Of a DNA stretch of 51,108 nt, positions 44,205-51,108 are shown in pieces. The position numbers were made by a program, and so were the translations under genes. The notes below the pieces were generated by a model, which worked only from the letters and a program-made list of their open reading frames with translations, made no database searches and was not told the origin of the DNA. This DNA is from Oscillospiraceae bacterium (GTDB taxonomy: Bacteria; Bacillota; Clostridia; Oscillospirales; Ruminococcaceae). Position 1 is the first letter of the stretch. Every line of letters begins with the position of its first letter. The DNA lies in assembly GCA_018434245.1 (NCBI GenBank), contig JAHDPQ010000075.1:1-51108 (forward strand), written 5' to 3'.

Positions 44205-44326
44205 GGCATCACATGAAGTTTTGCCTTACCACAGAAGTGGTTGTACATATACTTTTTTTCGCAATACACCGACAGAATCGGTGGAATACGCCAGAAGGCG
44301 CAACTTTGGTTGCGCCTTTTTATTTT
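44205..44326 (+). promoter_or_regulatory. Structured attenuator leader of the fmdE operon
   Basis: Three hairpins in a row share an AGAA loop: ACCAC-AGAA-GTGGT (44228-44241), CACCGA-CAGAA-TCGGTG (44267-44283) and CGCC-AGAA-GGCG (44289-44300). The third shares GGCG (44297-44300) with an intrinsic terminator AAGGCGCAAC/GTTGCGCCTT (44295-44318) plus a T-run, so hairpin 3 is an antiterminator. This is the design of a riboswitch or protein-dependent attenuator. It does not match the Moco, cobalamin or other riboswitch classes I know. fmdE starts 53 nt after the terminator. Confidence 0.65.
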
Positions 44327-44378
44327 GTCAGAATATAAGCCCATGGCTTTATTTCAGTTGCGCATAGGAGGATTCAAG

Positions 44379-44903
44379 ATGAATATAGAATATTGGGAAA
44401 AAGCAAAGGCCTTTCACGGACACCAGTGCCCCGGCCTTGCCATTGGGGTCAAGGTTTGCGAAGCCGTGGTAGAAAAAATGGGCGTTAGCCCCGCCTTTGA
44501 CGAAGAACTGATCTGCATCACCGAAAACGATGCCTGTGGCGTCGATGCCATTCAGGCCCTGATGAGCTGCACCATGGGCAAGGGCAACCTGATTTACAAA
44601 GGAACCGGTAAGCAGGCCTTTACCTTTATTCGGCGGGATACTCAAAAGGCCATGCGCTTCTATCTCAAAGCAAGAAACAACGGGATGGAGCGTACTCAAT
44701 ATCAGGAGTACTTGCTCACCGCCCCGGTGGATGAGGTGTTTGACTGCAAAGAAGTAGATGTCAGCATCCCGGAACGAGCCAGAATTTTTTCTTCCGTGAC
44801 CTGTGAGGAGTGCGGCGAATCGGCTCCGGAGCACAAAATCCGGCTCCAGCAGGGTAAGCAGGTCTGTCTGGACTGCTATCAGGAATACAGCCGAGGCTGG
44901 TAA
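44379..44903 (+). CDS. FmdE-type protein with C-terminal zinc ribbon
   Basis: 174 residues. The FmdE domain starts with the hallmark FHGHQCPGLAIGVKV and contains NDACGVDAIQALMSCTMGKGNL. The C-terminus has two CxxC pairs (TCEECGE, VCLDC) for a zinc ribbon. FmdE proteins were named from the formylmethanofuran dehydrogenase loci of methanogens (Mo/W enzymes), but in bacteria they often sit with ABC transporters of the FecBCD/BtuCDF type; the biochemical function is not known. AGGAGG precedes the ATG at 44379. First gene of the operon with the transporter that follows. Confidence 0.87.
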   Translation: MNIEYWEKAKAFHGHQCPGLAIGVKVCEAVVEKMGVSPAFDEELICITENDACGVDAIQALMSCTMGKGNLIYKGTGKQAFTFIRRDTQKAMRFYLKARNNGMERTQYQEYLLTAPVDEVFDCKEVDVSIPERARIFSSVTCEECGESAPEHKIRLQQGKQVCLDCYQEYSRGW

Positions 44904-44927
44904 CCCTATCTTGAAAGGATGATAACC

Positions 44928-46061
44928 ATGAAACGTTTTGTGGCAACCATATTAGTACTGATGCTCCTGCTGGTGGGATGCGCTTCCCAGAACAGCGCTA
45001 CCCCTTCCCTCCCCTCTTCCGGCAATGAGGCGGAGGCAAGCGAATCTTCTGCCGCGGTAGAAGAAAACGGCCTGCGCACCATCACGGACGCGACAGGCAG
45101 ACAGGTGGAAATTCCCCAAAAGGTGGAGTCCATCGTCTGCGTCAACGTGGGGACTCTTCGCTTTACCACCTATATGCAGGCCACCGATCTGGTCATCGGT
45201 GTAGAGCAAAACGAAATCGAACCTCGCATTACCAAGCCCTTTAGCTACATCAACAACGCCCTCTTCTCTACCCTGCCGGTGATGGGGGACAACGGCACCA
45301 CCTACGATGAAGAAATCGTCAAGCTCAGCCCCGATGTCGTCATGGCTGCTATGGACAAAGATGCCGCTCAGGCTCTGCAGGAAAAGCTAGGGATTCCGGT
45401 GGTGACCATTCCCCTCATCGACAATATGTTTGACGAGGCTGCCTATCAGACCCTTGAGTTGATGGGGGAAGTTTATGGCAGGCAGGAGCGAGCTGACGAG
45501 CTGATTTCTTACATCAAGGGGCTGGAGGAGGACCTTGCCCTGCGCACCGGGGACATTCCCGAGGAGGAAAAGCCCACTGTTTATGCCGGAGGTATTTCCT
45601 TTAAAGGAGCCCACGGCTTTGATGGAACCGAGGCCAGCTACTCCCCCTTTGTGGCCGTTGGAGCCAACAATCTGGCGGACCAAACCGGGCAGAAGGGTGC
45701 GTTCAACATCGATTTGGAGCAGGTGCTGCAATGGGATCCGGATATTATCTTCCTCGACTTTAACGGCATGGCTCTGATTAACGAAGACTACGCCGCCAAT
45801 CCTGATTATTACAACTCCCTCACCGCAGTCAAGGAAGGGCGGCTGTACTCCCAGATCTCCTTTCGCTTTAATGCAATGAACGCAGAGCTGGCTTTGGCCG
45901 ACGCCTACTATGCGGGAAAGGTGATCTTCCCCCAACAGTTTGCAGACGTAGACCCTGTGGCCAAAGCAGACGAGATTTTTGAAATGATGCTGGGTACCAA
46001 GTTTTACGATACCCTAAAAGAGCAGGGCTATGAATTTAAGGAAATGAAGCTGGGTGAATAG
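44928..46061 (+). CDS. Periplasmic-binding-type lipoprotein of a FecBCD/BtuFCD-class ABC importer
   Basis: 377-residue substrate-binding lipoprotein: signal with lipobox LLVGC (Cys18), acidic linker, then the class III binding fold starting RTITDATGRQVEIP, with SIVCVNVGTLRFTTYMQ, LSPDVVMAAM and LEQVLQWDPDIIFLDF. Such proteins bind metal chelates (siderophores, haem, cobalamin) and, in some lineages, molybdate or tungstate. The FmdE and XdhC/YqeB/YqeC neighbours favour an oxyanion or metal for molybdoenzymes, but this is inference. ATG 44928 has AAAGG at 9 nt; 44919 abuts it. Confidence 0.88.
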   Translation: MKRFVATILVLMLLLVGCASQNSATPSLPSSGNEAEASESSAAVEENGLRTITDATGRQVEIPQKVESIVCVNVGTLRFTTYMQATDLVIGVEQNEIEPRITKPFSYINNALFSTLPVMGDNGTTYDEEIVKLSPDVVMAAMDKDAAQALQEKLGIPVVTIPLIDNMFDEAAYQTLELMGEVYGRQERADELISYIKGLEEDLALRTGDIPEEEKPTVYAGGISFKGAHGFDGTEASYSPFVAVGANNLADQTGQKGAFNIDLEQVLQWDPDIIFLDFNGMALINEDYAANPDYYNSLTAVKEGRLYSQISFRFNAMNAELALADAYYAGKVIFPQQFADVDPVAKADEIFEMMLGTKFYDTLKEQGYEFKEMKLGE

Positions 46062-47136
46062 TGTGACGGCAAAGGGTAAGGACATTGGCTTACAGGCCTA
46101 TGATCGGTATCGGGGAAAAAACCTTCTGGTTTTAGGCCTGCTGCTGGGCGGTATGATTCTGATTGCACTGCTGTCATTGCGCTCCGGTTCCTACGAAACC
46201 TCCTTGATGGAAATCGCCAAGGCCGTGGTGGGAAAAGCAAGCGACGGCAAAATTAACACCGTGGTTCAAAACATGCGCCTTCCCCGGGTGCTGACCGCCA
46301 TTATGGGAGGATTGGGCCTTGGCATTTCCGGATGTGTACTGCAGGCCATCCTCCGCAACCCCCTGGCCTCTGCTTCCACCTTGGGAATCTCTCAGGGAGC
46401 ATCCTTTGGCGCAGCCTTTGCCATTATTGCGCTGGGGGCCGGCGCTCAGGGAAGCACCGTAGCGGCCATGCAGTTTTCCAACCCCCTGCTGATCAGCCTT
46501 TGTGCCTTTGCCTGCAGCATGGGTGTGTCGGTGATTATTCTGGCGCTGTCCCGCTTTCAGAAAATCACGCCGGAGGCCATGGTTTTGGCAGGCGTAGCCC
46601 TGAGTGCCATGTTTCAGGGAGCCACAACCCTTCTGCAGTATTTTGCCAACGAGGTACAGTTGGCCTCGGTGGTGTTCTGGACCTTTGGGGATTTGGGCCG
46701 CACCGGCTGGAAAGAAGTGCGCCTGATGACTGTGATGGTACTGGCTGCAACCCTCTATTTTATCTTGGGGCGCTGGAACTACAACGCCTTGGAAAGCGGT
46801 GAGCAAACGGCGATCAGTCTCGGCGTCAACGTCAACCGGGTGCGGATTGTCAACATGGTGATTTGCTCCCTGACGGCCGCCGTCATCGTCTCCTATCTGG
46901 GTATCATCAATTTCATTGGGCTGGTGGCCCCTCACATGGTTCGCAAAGTAGTGGGCAACAACCACACCTACCTGCTGCCCGGCTCTGCTCTGATGGGAGC
47001 CATCCTGCTCCTTCTGGGGGATCTTGCCGCCCGGACGGTCATCTCCCCGGTAATTTTGCCCATCGGAGCCATCACCTCCTTTTTAGGAGCTCCCTTGTTC
47101 CTATATCTTCTATTCAAAGGCGGTGACAAACAATGA
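46054..47136 (+). CDS. FecCD-family ABC importer permease
   Basis: 360-residue polytopic permease (about ten helices). Family motifs: RLPRVLTAIMGGLGLGISGCVLQAILRNPLA, GISQGASFGA, the ATPase-contacting loop around LGVNVNRVRIVNM and IIN-FIGLVAPHMVR. The GTG start overlaps the end of the binding-protein gene; GTG 46063 is an alternative. Translationally coupled importer module. Confidence 0.92.
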   Translation: MNSVTAKGKDIGLQAYDRYRGKNLLVLGLLLGGMILIALLSLRSGSYETSLMEIAKAVVGKASDGKINTVVQNMRLPRVLTAIMGGLGLGISGCVLQAILRNPLASASTLGISQGASFGAAFAIIALGAGAQGSTVAAMQFSNPLLISLCAFACSMGVSVIILALSRFQKITPEAMVLAGVALSAMFQGATTLLQYFANEVQLASVVFWTFGDLGRTGWKEVRLMTVMVLAATLYFILGRWNYNALESGEQTAISLGVNVNRVRIVNMVICSLTAAVIVSYLGIINFIGLVAPHMVRKVVGNNHTYLLPGSALMGAILLLLGDLAARTVISPVILPIGAITSFLGAPLFLYLLFKGGDKQ

Positions 47137-47903
47137 TGGTTGTGACGGAGCTGGAGTTCGGCTACAGCAGTTGCTGCTCCCCTATCCTGCAGGACATTGC
47201 CTTTGAAGCCCATCCCGGGGAGTGCCTTGCCGTGCTGGGCAATAACGGAGCCGGAAAAAGCACCATGCTCAAATGCCTTAACCGCATTTTGTCACCCCAA
47301 AAGGGTACGGTATATGTGGGCAAGCAGGATATGCTCAGGATGCCCTTGGGACGTGTGGCTCAGAATATGTCCTTTGTAGCGCAGGGATCGCAAAACAGCC
47401 GATTGACGGTGTACGATATGGTGATGCTGGGCCGCAAACCCTATATCCAATGGGGTGTCAGCCGGGAGGATGAAGAACTAGTTGCCTCCCTTTTGCAGCA
47501 GATGGGGCTTGGGGATATGGCGGTGCGGTTTGTGGACGAGTTGAGCGGCGGTGAGCAGCAAAAGGTGATGCTGGCAAGGGCTCTTGCCCAGCAGCCAAGG
47601 GTTTTGCTTTTGGACGAACCCACCAGCAATCTGGACCTGCGCAATCAATACGAGGTGCTGGAGCTGGTCAAGCAGGTGAGCCGGGAGCATGATATTGCCG
47701 TTGTCATCGTCATTCACGACCTGAACCTGGCGCTGCGGTATTGCGACAAGTTTCTACTGCTGAAGGACAATCAGGTCTATGATTATGGCGGAGAGGAGAT
47801 CATCACCGCCGAGAGCATCGGTGAGGTTTATCAAATAGCCGTAAAGCTTCACTCCATCGATGGGGCCAAGGTAGTTATCCCCCAACTCCAGTCCTGTTTT
47901 TAA
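47133..47903 (+). CDS. ABC importer ATPase (FecE/BtuD class)
   Basis: 256-residue ATPase with Walker A GNNGAGKST, Q-loop FVAQGS, signature LSGGEQQK, Walker B VLLLDEPTSNLD and switch His in VIVIHDLNLAL. Overlaps the permease stop by four bases (ATGA). It powers the preceding permease as a dimer. A terminator follows, so the unit is fmdE–binding protein–permease–ATPase. Confidence 0.93.
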   Translation: MMVVTELEFGYSSCCSPILQDIAFEAHPGECLAVLGNNGAGKSTMLKCLNRILSPQKGTVYVGKQDMLRMPLGRVAQNMSFVAQGSQNSRLTVYDMVMLGRKPYIQWGVSREDEELVASLLQQMGLGDMAVRFVDELSGGEQQKVMLARALAQQPRVLLLDEPTSNLDLRNQYEVLELVKQVSREHDIAVVIVIHDLNLALRYCDKFLLLKDNQVYDYGGEEIITAESIGEVYQIAVKLHSIDGAKVVIPQLQSCF

Positions 47904-47936
47904 GGCGCTTTCTGCCGCAACATATCGGTCACTTGG

Positions 47937-47974
47937 TTTCCGGCGTCGATCATTGGCGTCCGGAAATATTTTTT
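47937..47974 (+). terminator. Terminator of the fmdE–transporter operon
   Basis: TTTCCGG (47937-47943) / CCGGAAA (47960-47966) followed by TATTTTTT. Confidence 0.75.
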
Positions 47975-47981
47975 ACTGCGA

Positions 47982-48010
47982 TTGACGAAGCGGCTCTTTG
48001 CAGATACAAT
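47982..48010 (+). promoter_or_regulatory. Promoter for the CsaA-like gene
   Basis: TTGACG (47982-47987), 17-nt spacer, TACAAT (48005-48010). Confidence 0.7.
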
Positions 48011-48061
48011 TTAATTCGAGCATTGATGTTATATACAAGCGATCCGGGGAGGATTTATGAC

Positions 48062-48391
48062 ATGGCCGTATTTGAAGATTTTTTAAAGTTAGATATTCGG
48101 GTAGGGGAAATCGTCAGGGCGGAGCCCTTCGAAAAAGCCCGCAAACCTGCCTACAAGCTATGGGTGGATTTTGGTGAGGAACTTGGAATCAAAAAATCCA
48201 GTGCCCAAATCACTCAGTGCTACACTCTGGAGGATTTGCCAGGCAAACAGGTGCTGGCTGTAGTGAACTTTCCGCCCCGGCAGGTGGCCGACATACAGTC
48301 GGAGGTGCTGGTGCTGGGCACCTATTCGGATCAGGGTGTGGTGCTGATCACCCCCGATCTTCCTGTCCAAAAAGGGGACAAGCTGGGCTGA
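48062..48391 (+). CDS. csaA: tRNA-binding domain protein (CsaA-like)
   Basis: 109-residue OB-fold protein of the CsaA/EMAP-type tRNA-binding family: FLKLDIRVGEIVRAEPFEKARKPAYKL, SSAQITQCYTLEDLPGKQVLAVVNFPPRQV. B. subtilis CsaA binds tRNA and has export-chaperone activity. GGAGG is 9 nt before ATG 48062; the frame to 47933 runs through the upstream terminator and promoter and is not used. It has its own promoter, so its position between the transporter and yqeC may be incidental. Confidence 0.85.
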   Translation: MAVFEDFLKLDIRVGEIVRAEPFEKARKPAYKLWVDFGEELGIKKSSAQITQCYTLEDLPGKQVLAVVNFPPRQVADIQSEVLVLGTYSDQGVVLITPDLPVQKGDKLG

Positions 48392-48413
48392 TGCGCGACA
48401 GATTCTGCCTCAC

Positions 48414-48442
48414 TTGACCAATTGATTCTAAAAAGGTATAGT
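48414..48442 (+). promoter_or_regulatory. Promoter for yqeC–yqeB–xdhC
   Basis: TTGACC (48414-48419), 17-nt spacer, TATAGT (48437-48442), about 40 nt before yqeC. Confidence 0.7.
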
Positions 48443-48488
48443 GAGGACATTCCCATCAATGATCCAGCCGAGTCAAAGGAGGGTTCTC

Positions 48489-49199
48489 GTGACCAAACAA
48501 TCTGCTTCGCCGGCCTTCACTCAAGCCCTGGGGCTTGAGCCGGGGGATGTGGTATCCGTCATTGGTTGCGGTGGAAAAACCTCTTTAATTCACCGGCTGG
48601 CTCTGGAAAACCGCCATCACCGGGTGCTGATCTCCACCACCACCAAGATACTCCCCCCTCCCAGCCACCTGGTGGATTGGAAGCTGGAGCCGGGAGAATC
48701 TCCCCGGCCGGGGATTAATCTTCTCGGGGAGGAGCGGGGCCCCAAACTGGGGGGAGCGCCCTTCCAGGCTCTGCTAGCCGCCTGCCCCGCCGATGGCCTT
48801 GCACTCTTAGAGGCCGATGGCTCCAAGCAGCTGCCTCTCAAGGGTTGGGCGGAGCATGAACCGGTAATTCCCCCCTTTACCACCGTCACCATCGGCGTTG
48901 TTTCTCTCTGGACGGTAGGGCTTCCCTGCGGAGAGAGCATTGTGCACCGCCTCCCCCTCTTTCAGGCCCTAACCGGCGCTGTAAAGGAAAGTAGCATTAC
49001 ACTCAATCACATCGCCTCCATGATTACTCACCCGCGGGGAATGTTCCAAAAAGCGGTGGGACGGCAAGCTTTGCTGATCAATCAGGTGGAGACCCCCGAT
49101 ACTCTGGAGTTGGCTCAAGAACTGGCTGATCTGCTACCTCAAACCATCTCCCCCATTGTGGCGGGAAGCGTCAGGCAAGGGAAGGTGACCGTATTATGA
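48489..49199 (+). CDS. yqeC: Selenium-dependent hydroxylase accessory protein YqeC
   Basis: About 236 residues with a P-loop-like VSVIGCGGKTSLIHRL, STTTKI, and the family segment LLEADGSKQLPLKGWAEHEPVIP. YqeC, with YqeB, is by comparative genomics a marker of selenium-dependent molybdenum hydroxylases (such as xanthine dehydrogenase or purine hydroxylase). The exact step is not known. Start at GTG 48489 with AAAGGAGGG at 5 nt; the longer frame to 48441 begins inside the promoter. Confidence 0.87.
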   Translation: MTKQSASPAFTQALGLEPGDVVSVIGCGGKTSLIHRLALENRHHRVLISTTTKILPPPSHLVDWKLEPGESPRPGINLLGEERGPKLGGAPFQALLAACPADGLALLEADGSKQLPLKGWAEHEPVIPPFTTVTIGVVSLWTVGLPCGESIVHRLPLFQALTGAVKESSITLNHIASMITHPRGMFQKAVGRQALLINQVETPDTLELAQELADLLPQTISPIVAGSVRQGKVTVL

Positions 49200-49993
49200 A
49201 TGATGTTGTAGTGGTCCGTGGCGGAGGGGACTTGGCCACTGGAGTGATTCAAAAGCTCTATCGGGCCGGGCTTCGGGTAGCGATACTGGAAGGACCCAAG
49301 CCCACCGCCATTCGCCGGACGGTATCTCTTTGCGACTGCGTTTGGGACGAAATCGCTCAGGTGGAGGATATGACGGCGGTTCTGGTGCAAAATCCGGCAG
49401 AGTGTGAGGATGTTTGGGGGCAGGGGCAGATTCCCTTGCTGGTGGACCCCGACGCCCACTCCCTCAAGGTGCTGCGCCCTGTTGGTGTAGTAGACGCCAT
49501 CCTTGCCAAGCACAACCTTGGAACCAGTTCCTCCATGGCCCCGGTGGTTATTGCCATGGGCCCGGGATTTACCGCTCCTGGGGATGCCCACGCCGTGGTG
49601 GAAACCATGCGGGGCCACAATTTGGGGAGAGTGTATTTTGAGGGAGCCGCCCTGCCCAACACGGGAATTCCCGGCGTCATCGGCAGCCGCAGCGCCGAGC
49701 GGGTTCTGCGGGCTCCCTGCGCCGGAACCATTCGCCACCATAAGCAGATTGGTGATTTGGTGGAGGAAGGCGAGACCATCTTTTCTGTGGAAGGCAAGGA
49801 GGTAGTCGCCCCCTTTACCGGGCTGTTGCGGGGGCTTTTGCGGGAAGGGCTGGAGGTTTTCCCCGGCATGAAGGCCGCCGACATCGATCCCAGACTGGAC
49901 AGTGACTGGCACAGCATCTCCGACAAAGCCCGCTGCATCGGCGGCGGAGTGCTGGAAGCATATCTCTATCTGCGTAGGAGGATTGCGTTGTGA
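49196..49993 (+). CDS. yqeB: YqeB-type selenium-dependent molybdenum hydroxylase maturation protein
   Basis: 265 residues starting VVVVRGGGDLATGVIQKL (Rossmann-like, related to XdhC C-terminal domains), with PVVIAMGPGFTAPGDAHAVVET and a biotinyl-lipoyl-like tail (RAPCAGTIRHHKQIGDLVEEG...APFTGLLRGL). This EF2563/YqeB family tracks with SelD and selenium-dependent molybdenum hydroxylases in genomes; its reaction is unproven. Overlaps yqeC by four bases and xdhC by four bases, so the three are translationally coupled. Confidence 0.87.
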   Translation: MNDVVVVRGGGDLATGVIQKLYRAGLRVAILEGPKPTAIRRTVSLCDCVWDEIAQVEDMTAVLVQNPAECEDVWGQGQIPLLVDPDAHSLKVLRPVGVVDAILAKHNLGTSSSMAPVVIAMGPGFTAPGDAHAVVETMRGHNLGRVYFEGAALPNTGIPGVIGSRSAERVLRAPCAGTIRHHKQIGDLVEEGETIFSVEGKEVVAPFTGLLRGLLREGLEVFPGMKAADIDPRLDSDWHSISDKARCIGGGVLEAYLYLRRRIAL

Positions 49994-50802
49994 ATACAGA
50001 AGTCATTGCCTTTGCCCATCAGTCTCTGGAAGAGGGAACCCCGGTGGCTCTGGCTATTCTAATCGAGAGCGGACGGGATACTCCCGGGGTGCCCGGCGGC
50101 ATGATGGCGGTCCGCGCCGACGGGAACAGACTGGGCACCGTTGGGGGCGGAGCCGCCGAAGCCAAGATCATTCAGGATTGCAAAAAAGCCTTGGGGGATC
50201 GCGATTCCACCGTTGTGCCCTTTGACTACAGTCTACAAGAAGAAGGAGGGCTGGGAATGATGTGCGGCGGTGAAATCAAGGGAATCATCACGGTGCTGCG
50301 CCCGGCCCGGCGACTGATTATTTTTGGCGGGGGCCACGTGGGGCAAAAGCTCTACGAAGCAGGACTAACCGCCGGATTTTCCGTCACGGTGGTAGAGGAC
50401 CGTCCGGAATATGCCGAGATATTCCCCAAGGCAGAAACCGTCATTGCTCAGGATTTCGGTACTGCGGCCCAGAGCCTTTCTATCCATGAGGAGAGCTACA
50501 TCGTCATTGTCACCCGGGGGCATGTACAGGACTACGCCGTGCTGTCCGCCGTCATTGAAACCAATGCCGCCTACATCGGTATGATCGGTTCCCGGGGCAA
50601 GGTGGCAGGGCTGATTCAAAAGCTGCGGGACCAAGGGATTTCTCAAGAGCGCATCGACTCCCTCTACACCCCCATCGGTTTGGATATTGATAACGGTGCC
50701 CCTGGCGAAATCGCCATTGCTGTTTTGGCAGAAATCATTGCCGTCAAAAACAATGGAAGGCTCCGCCACTGTAGAGATAGGGTAAAAACATCTGACAGGT
50801 GA
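49990..50802 (+). CDS. xdhC: XdhC/CoxF-family molybdenum cofactor insertion protein
   Basis: 270 residues. The N-terminal XdhC domain has PVALAILIESGRDTPGVPGG and VGGGAAEAKIIQD; the C-terminal Rossmann domain has IIFGGGHVGQKLYEAG, VVEDRPEYA, IVTRGHVQDYAVL and GMIGSRGKVA; the family's end motif PIGLDIDNGAPGEIAIAVLAEIIAV is present. XdhC binds molybdenum cofactor and delivers the sulfurated form to xanthine-dehydrogenase-type enzymes. GTG start overlaps yqeB. No hydroxylase structural genes are seen before the insertion sequence at the right edge. Confidence 0.92.
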   Translation: MNTEVIAFAHQSLEEGTPVALAILIESGRDTPGVPGGMMAVRADGNRLGTVGGGAAEAKIIQDCKKALGDRDSTVVPFDYSLQEEGGLGMMCGGEIKGIITVLRPARRLIIFGGGHVGQKLYEAGLTAGFSVTVVEDRPEYAEIFPKAETVIAQDFGTAAQSLSIHEESYIVIVTRGHVQDYAVLSAVIETNAAYIGMIGSRGKVAGLIQKLRDQGISQERIDSLYTPIGLDIDNGAPGEIAIAVLAEIIAVKNNGRLRHCRDRVKTSDR

Positions 50803-50905
50803 CTTGCCTTTACAGTTGTTGGGCGGAAAAATTCATGTATAGACATCATCCCCTCCCCTGTATGCTATCAAAAAACATAAAAAATCTCCATCCCAGGTTG
50901 TGAAA

Positions 50906-51108
50906 TGACCCCAGAAAGTTAGACAGAATTTAATTAAGCGGCGTTAAGGGTTTGTTGTCTGTGAATGGCAGGCGGCAAGCCCTTTAAGTTTGCCTTGATG
51001 CGACGGTTGTTATAATAATCGAGGTAGTCGATCAGTTCGGCTTTGAAGTGCTCTATGGATTCAAACTCCTGCAAATACAGCAGCTCGGTTTTGAGATGAC
51101 CAAAGAAA
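50906..51108 (-). mobile_element. IS3-family insertion sequence, 3' end (continues past the window)
   Basis: The terminal inverted repeat TGACCCCAGAAAGTTAGACA (50906-50925), a known end type of IS3-family elements, lies just beyond the stop of a transposase. Only about 200 bp are in view. The left end of the IS is not visible, so its target duplication cannot be read. Confidence 0.85.
50934..51108 (-). CDS. IS3-family transposase OrfB (integrase core), C-terminal part
   Basis: The last 58 codons: FFGHLKTELLY, then FKAELIDYLDYYNNRRIK and a short tail ending TLNAA. The Glu of FFGHLKTE-type sequences is part of the DDE catalytic triad, and YxxxYNxxRxH-like YYNNRRIK is standard for IS3/IS150 OrfB. 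The protein continues past position 51108. Terminal repeat follows the stop by 9-28 bp. Confidence 0.88.
   Translation of the reverse strand, partial: FFGHLKTELLYLQEFESIEHFKAELIDYLDYYNNRRIKANLKGLPPAIHRQQTLNAA

Noticed and set aside
44205..44326. Moco or cobalamin riboswitch for the fmdE leader
   Set aside because: I see neither the conserved Moco core nor a B12 box; the leader has simple AGAA hairpins instead.
44205..44326. ANTAR-protein target (paired hexaloop hairpins)
   Set aside because: The loops are AGAA or CAGAA, four to five bases, not the six-base A1/G4 loops of ANTAR sites.
47933..48061. N-terminal extension of the CsaA-like gene
   Set aside because: It runs through a terminator and a consensus promoter; ATG 48062 has the ribosome binding site.

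Overview
The window reads as a chromosome segment of a low-to-mid GC Gram-positive anaerobe, most likely a Clostridia member near Oscillospiraceae/Ruminococcaceae. This rests on the gene order hprK–PHP–murB–rapZ–whiA–dnaE, AGGAGG ribosome binding sites, frequent TTG/GTG starts, an SLH surface protein, an ECF-type folate transporter and FmdE/YqeB/YqeC genes. The taxon is an inference from gene content; no rRNA is present.

Layout. 1-2060: end of a membrane protein, then on the minus strand a Na+-pump beta subunit (oadB-like) and a 40-residue gamma-like subunit behind a promoter and a yybP-ykoY (Mn2+)-type riboswitch with an overlapping terminator. 2100-6140, plus strand: ABC exporter, long-form PRPP synthetase, purC. 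6200-10760: CoA-disulfide/persulfide reductase with a rhodanese domain, an ArsR-type regulator, a Zn/Cd/Pb P-type ATPase and its free-standing HMA metal chaperone. 10800-12550: an AraC regulator and a lipoprotein-AraC chimera that looks like the scar of a deleted transporter/regulator locus. 12840-21080, minus strand: dnaE, whiA, rapZ, murB, a PHP phosphoesterase and hprK, with a promoter ahead of hprK. 21390-23230: glycosyltransferase and lipoprotein. 23460-28670, minus: a ParC/ParE-type topoisomerase pair and a HisK-type PHP protein. 29005-30819: NAD synthetase with a degraded glutaminase domain.

31000-34280, minus: one-carbon/folate block fhs – THF riboswitch – folT – folD. 34770-35500: Bax-inhibitor-1 family protein. 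35621-35694: tRNA-Gly(TCC). 36020-43540: a TetR regulator divergent from a 2212-residue surface protein with three GLUG beta-helix blocks, Ig/MBG-like domains, three SLH domains and choline-binding-type repeats; with the flanking tRNA and hairpin repeats this resembles an accessory island.

43640-50800: a molybdenum-hydroxylase-type accessory region. DUF3842 is on the minus strand. A plus-strand operon fmdE – lipoprotein – FecCD permease – ATPase lies behind a structured attenuator leader. It is followed by a CsaA-like tRNA-binding protein and yqeC–yqeB–xdhC. The likely theme is uptake of an oxyanion or metal (molybdate/tungstate inferred) and cofactor loading of a selenium-dependent molybdenum hydroxylase encoded elsewhere. 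The window ends inside an IS3-family insertion sequence.

The least explained elements are the triple AGAA-hairpin attenuator ahead of fmdE, the Mn2+-type riboswitch on a Na+-pump fragment, the NadE lacking glutaminase residues, the lipoprotein–AraC chimera and the giant doubly anchored surface protein. No CRISPR array, rRNA or replication origin was seen.
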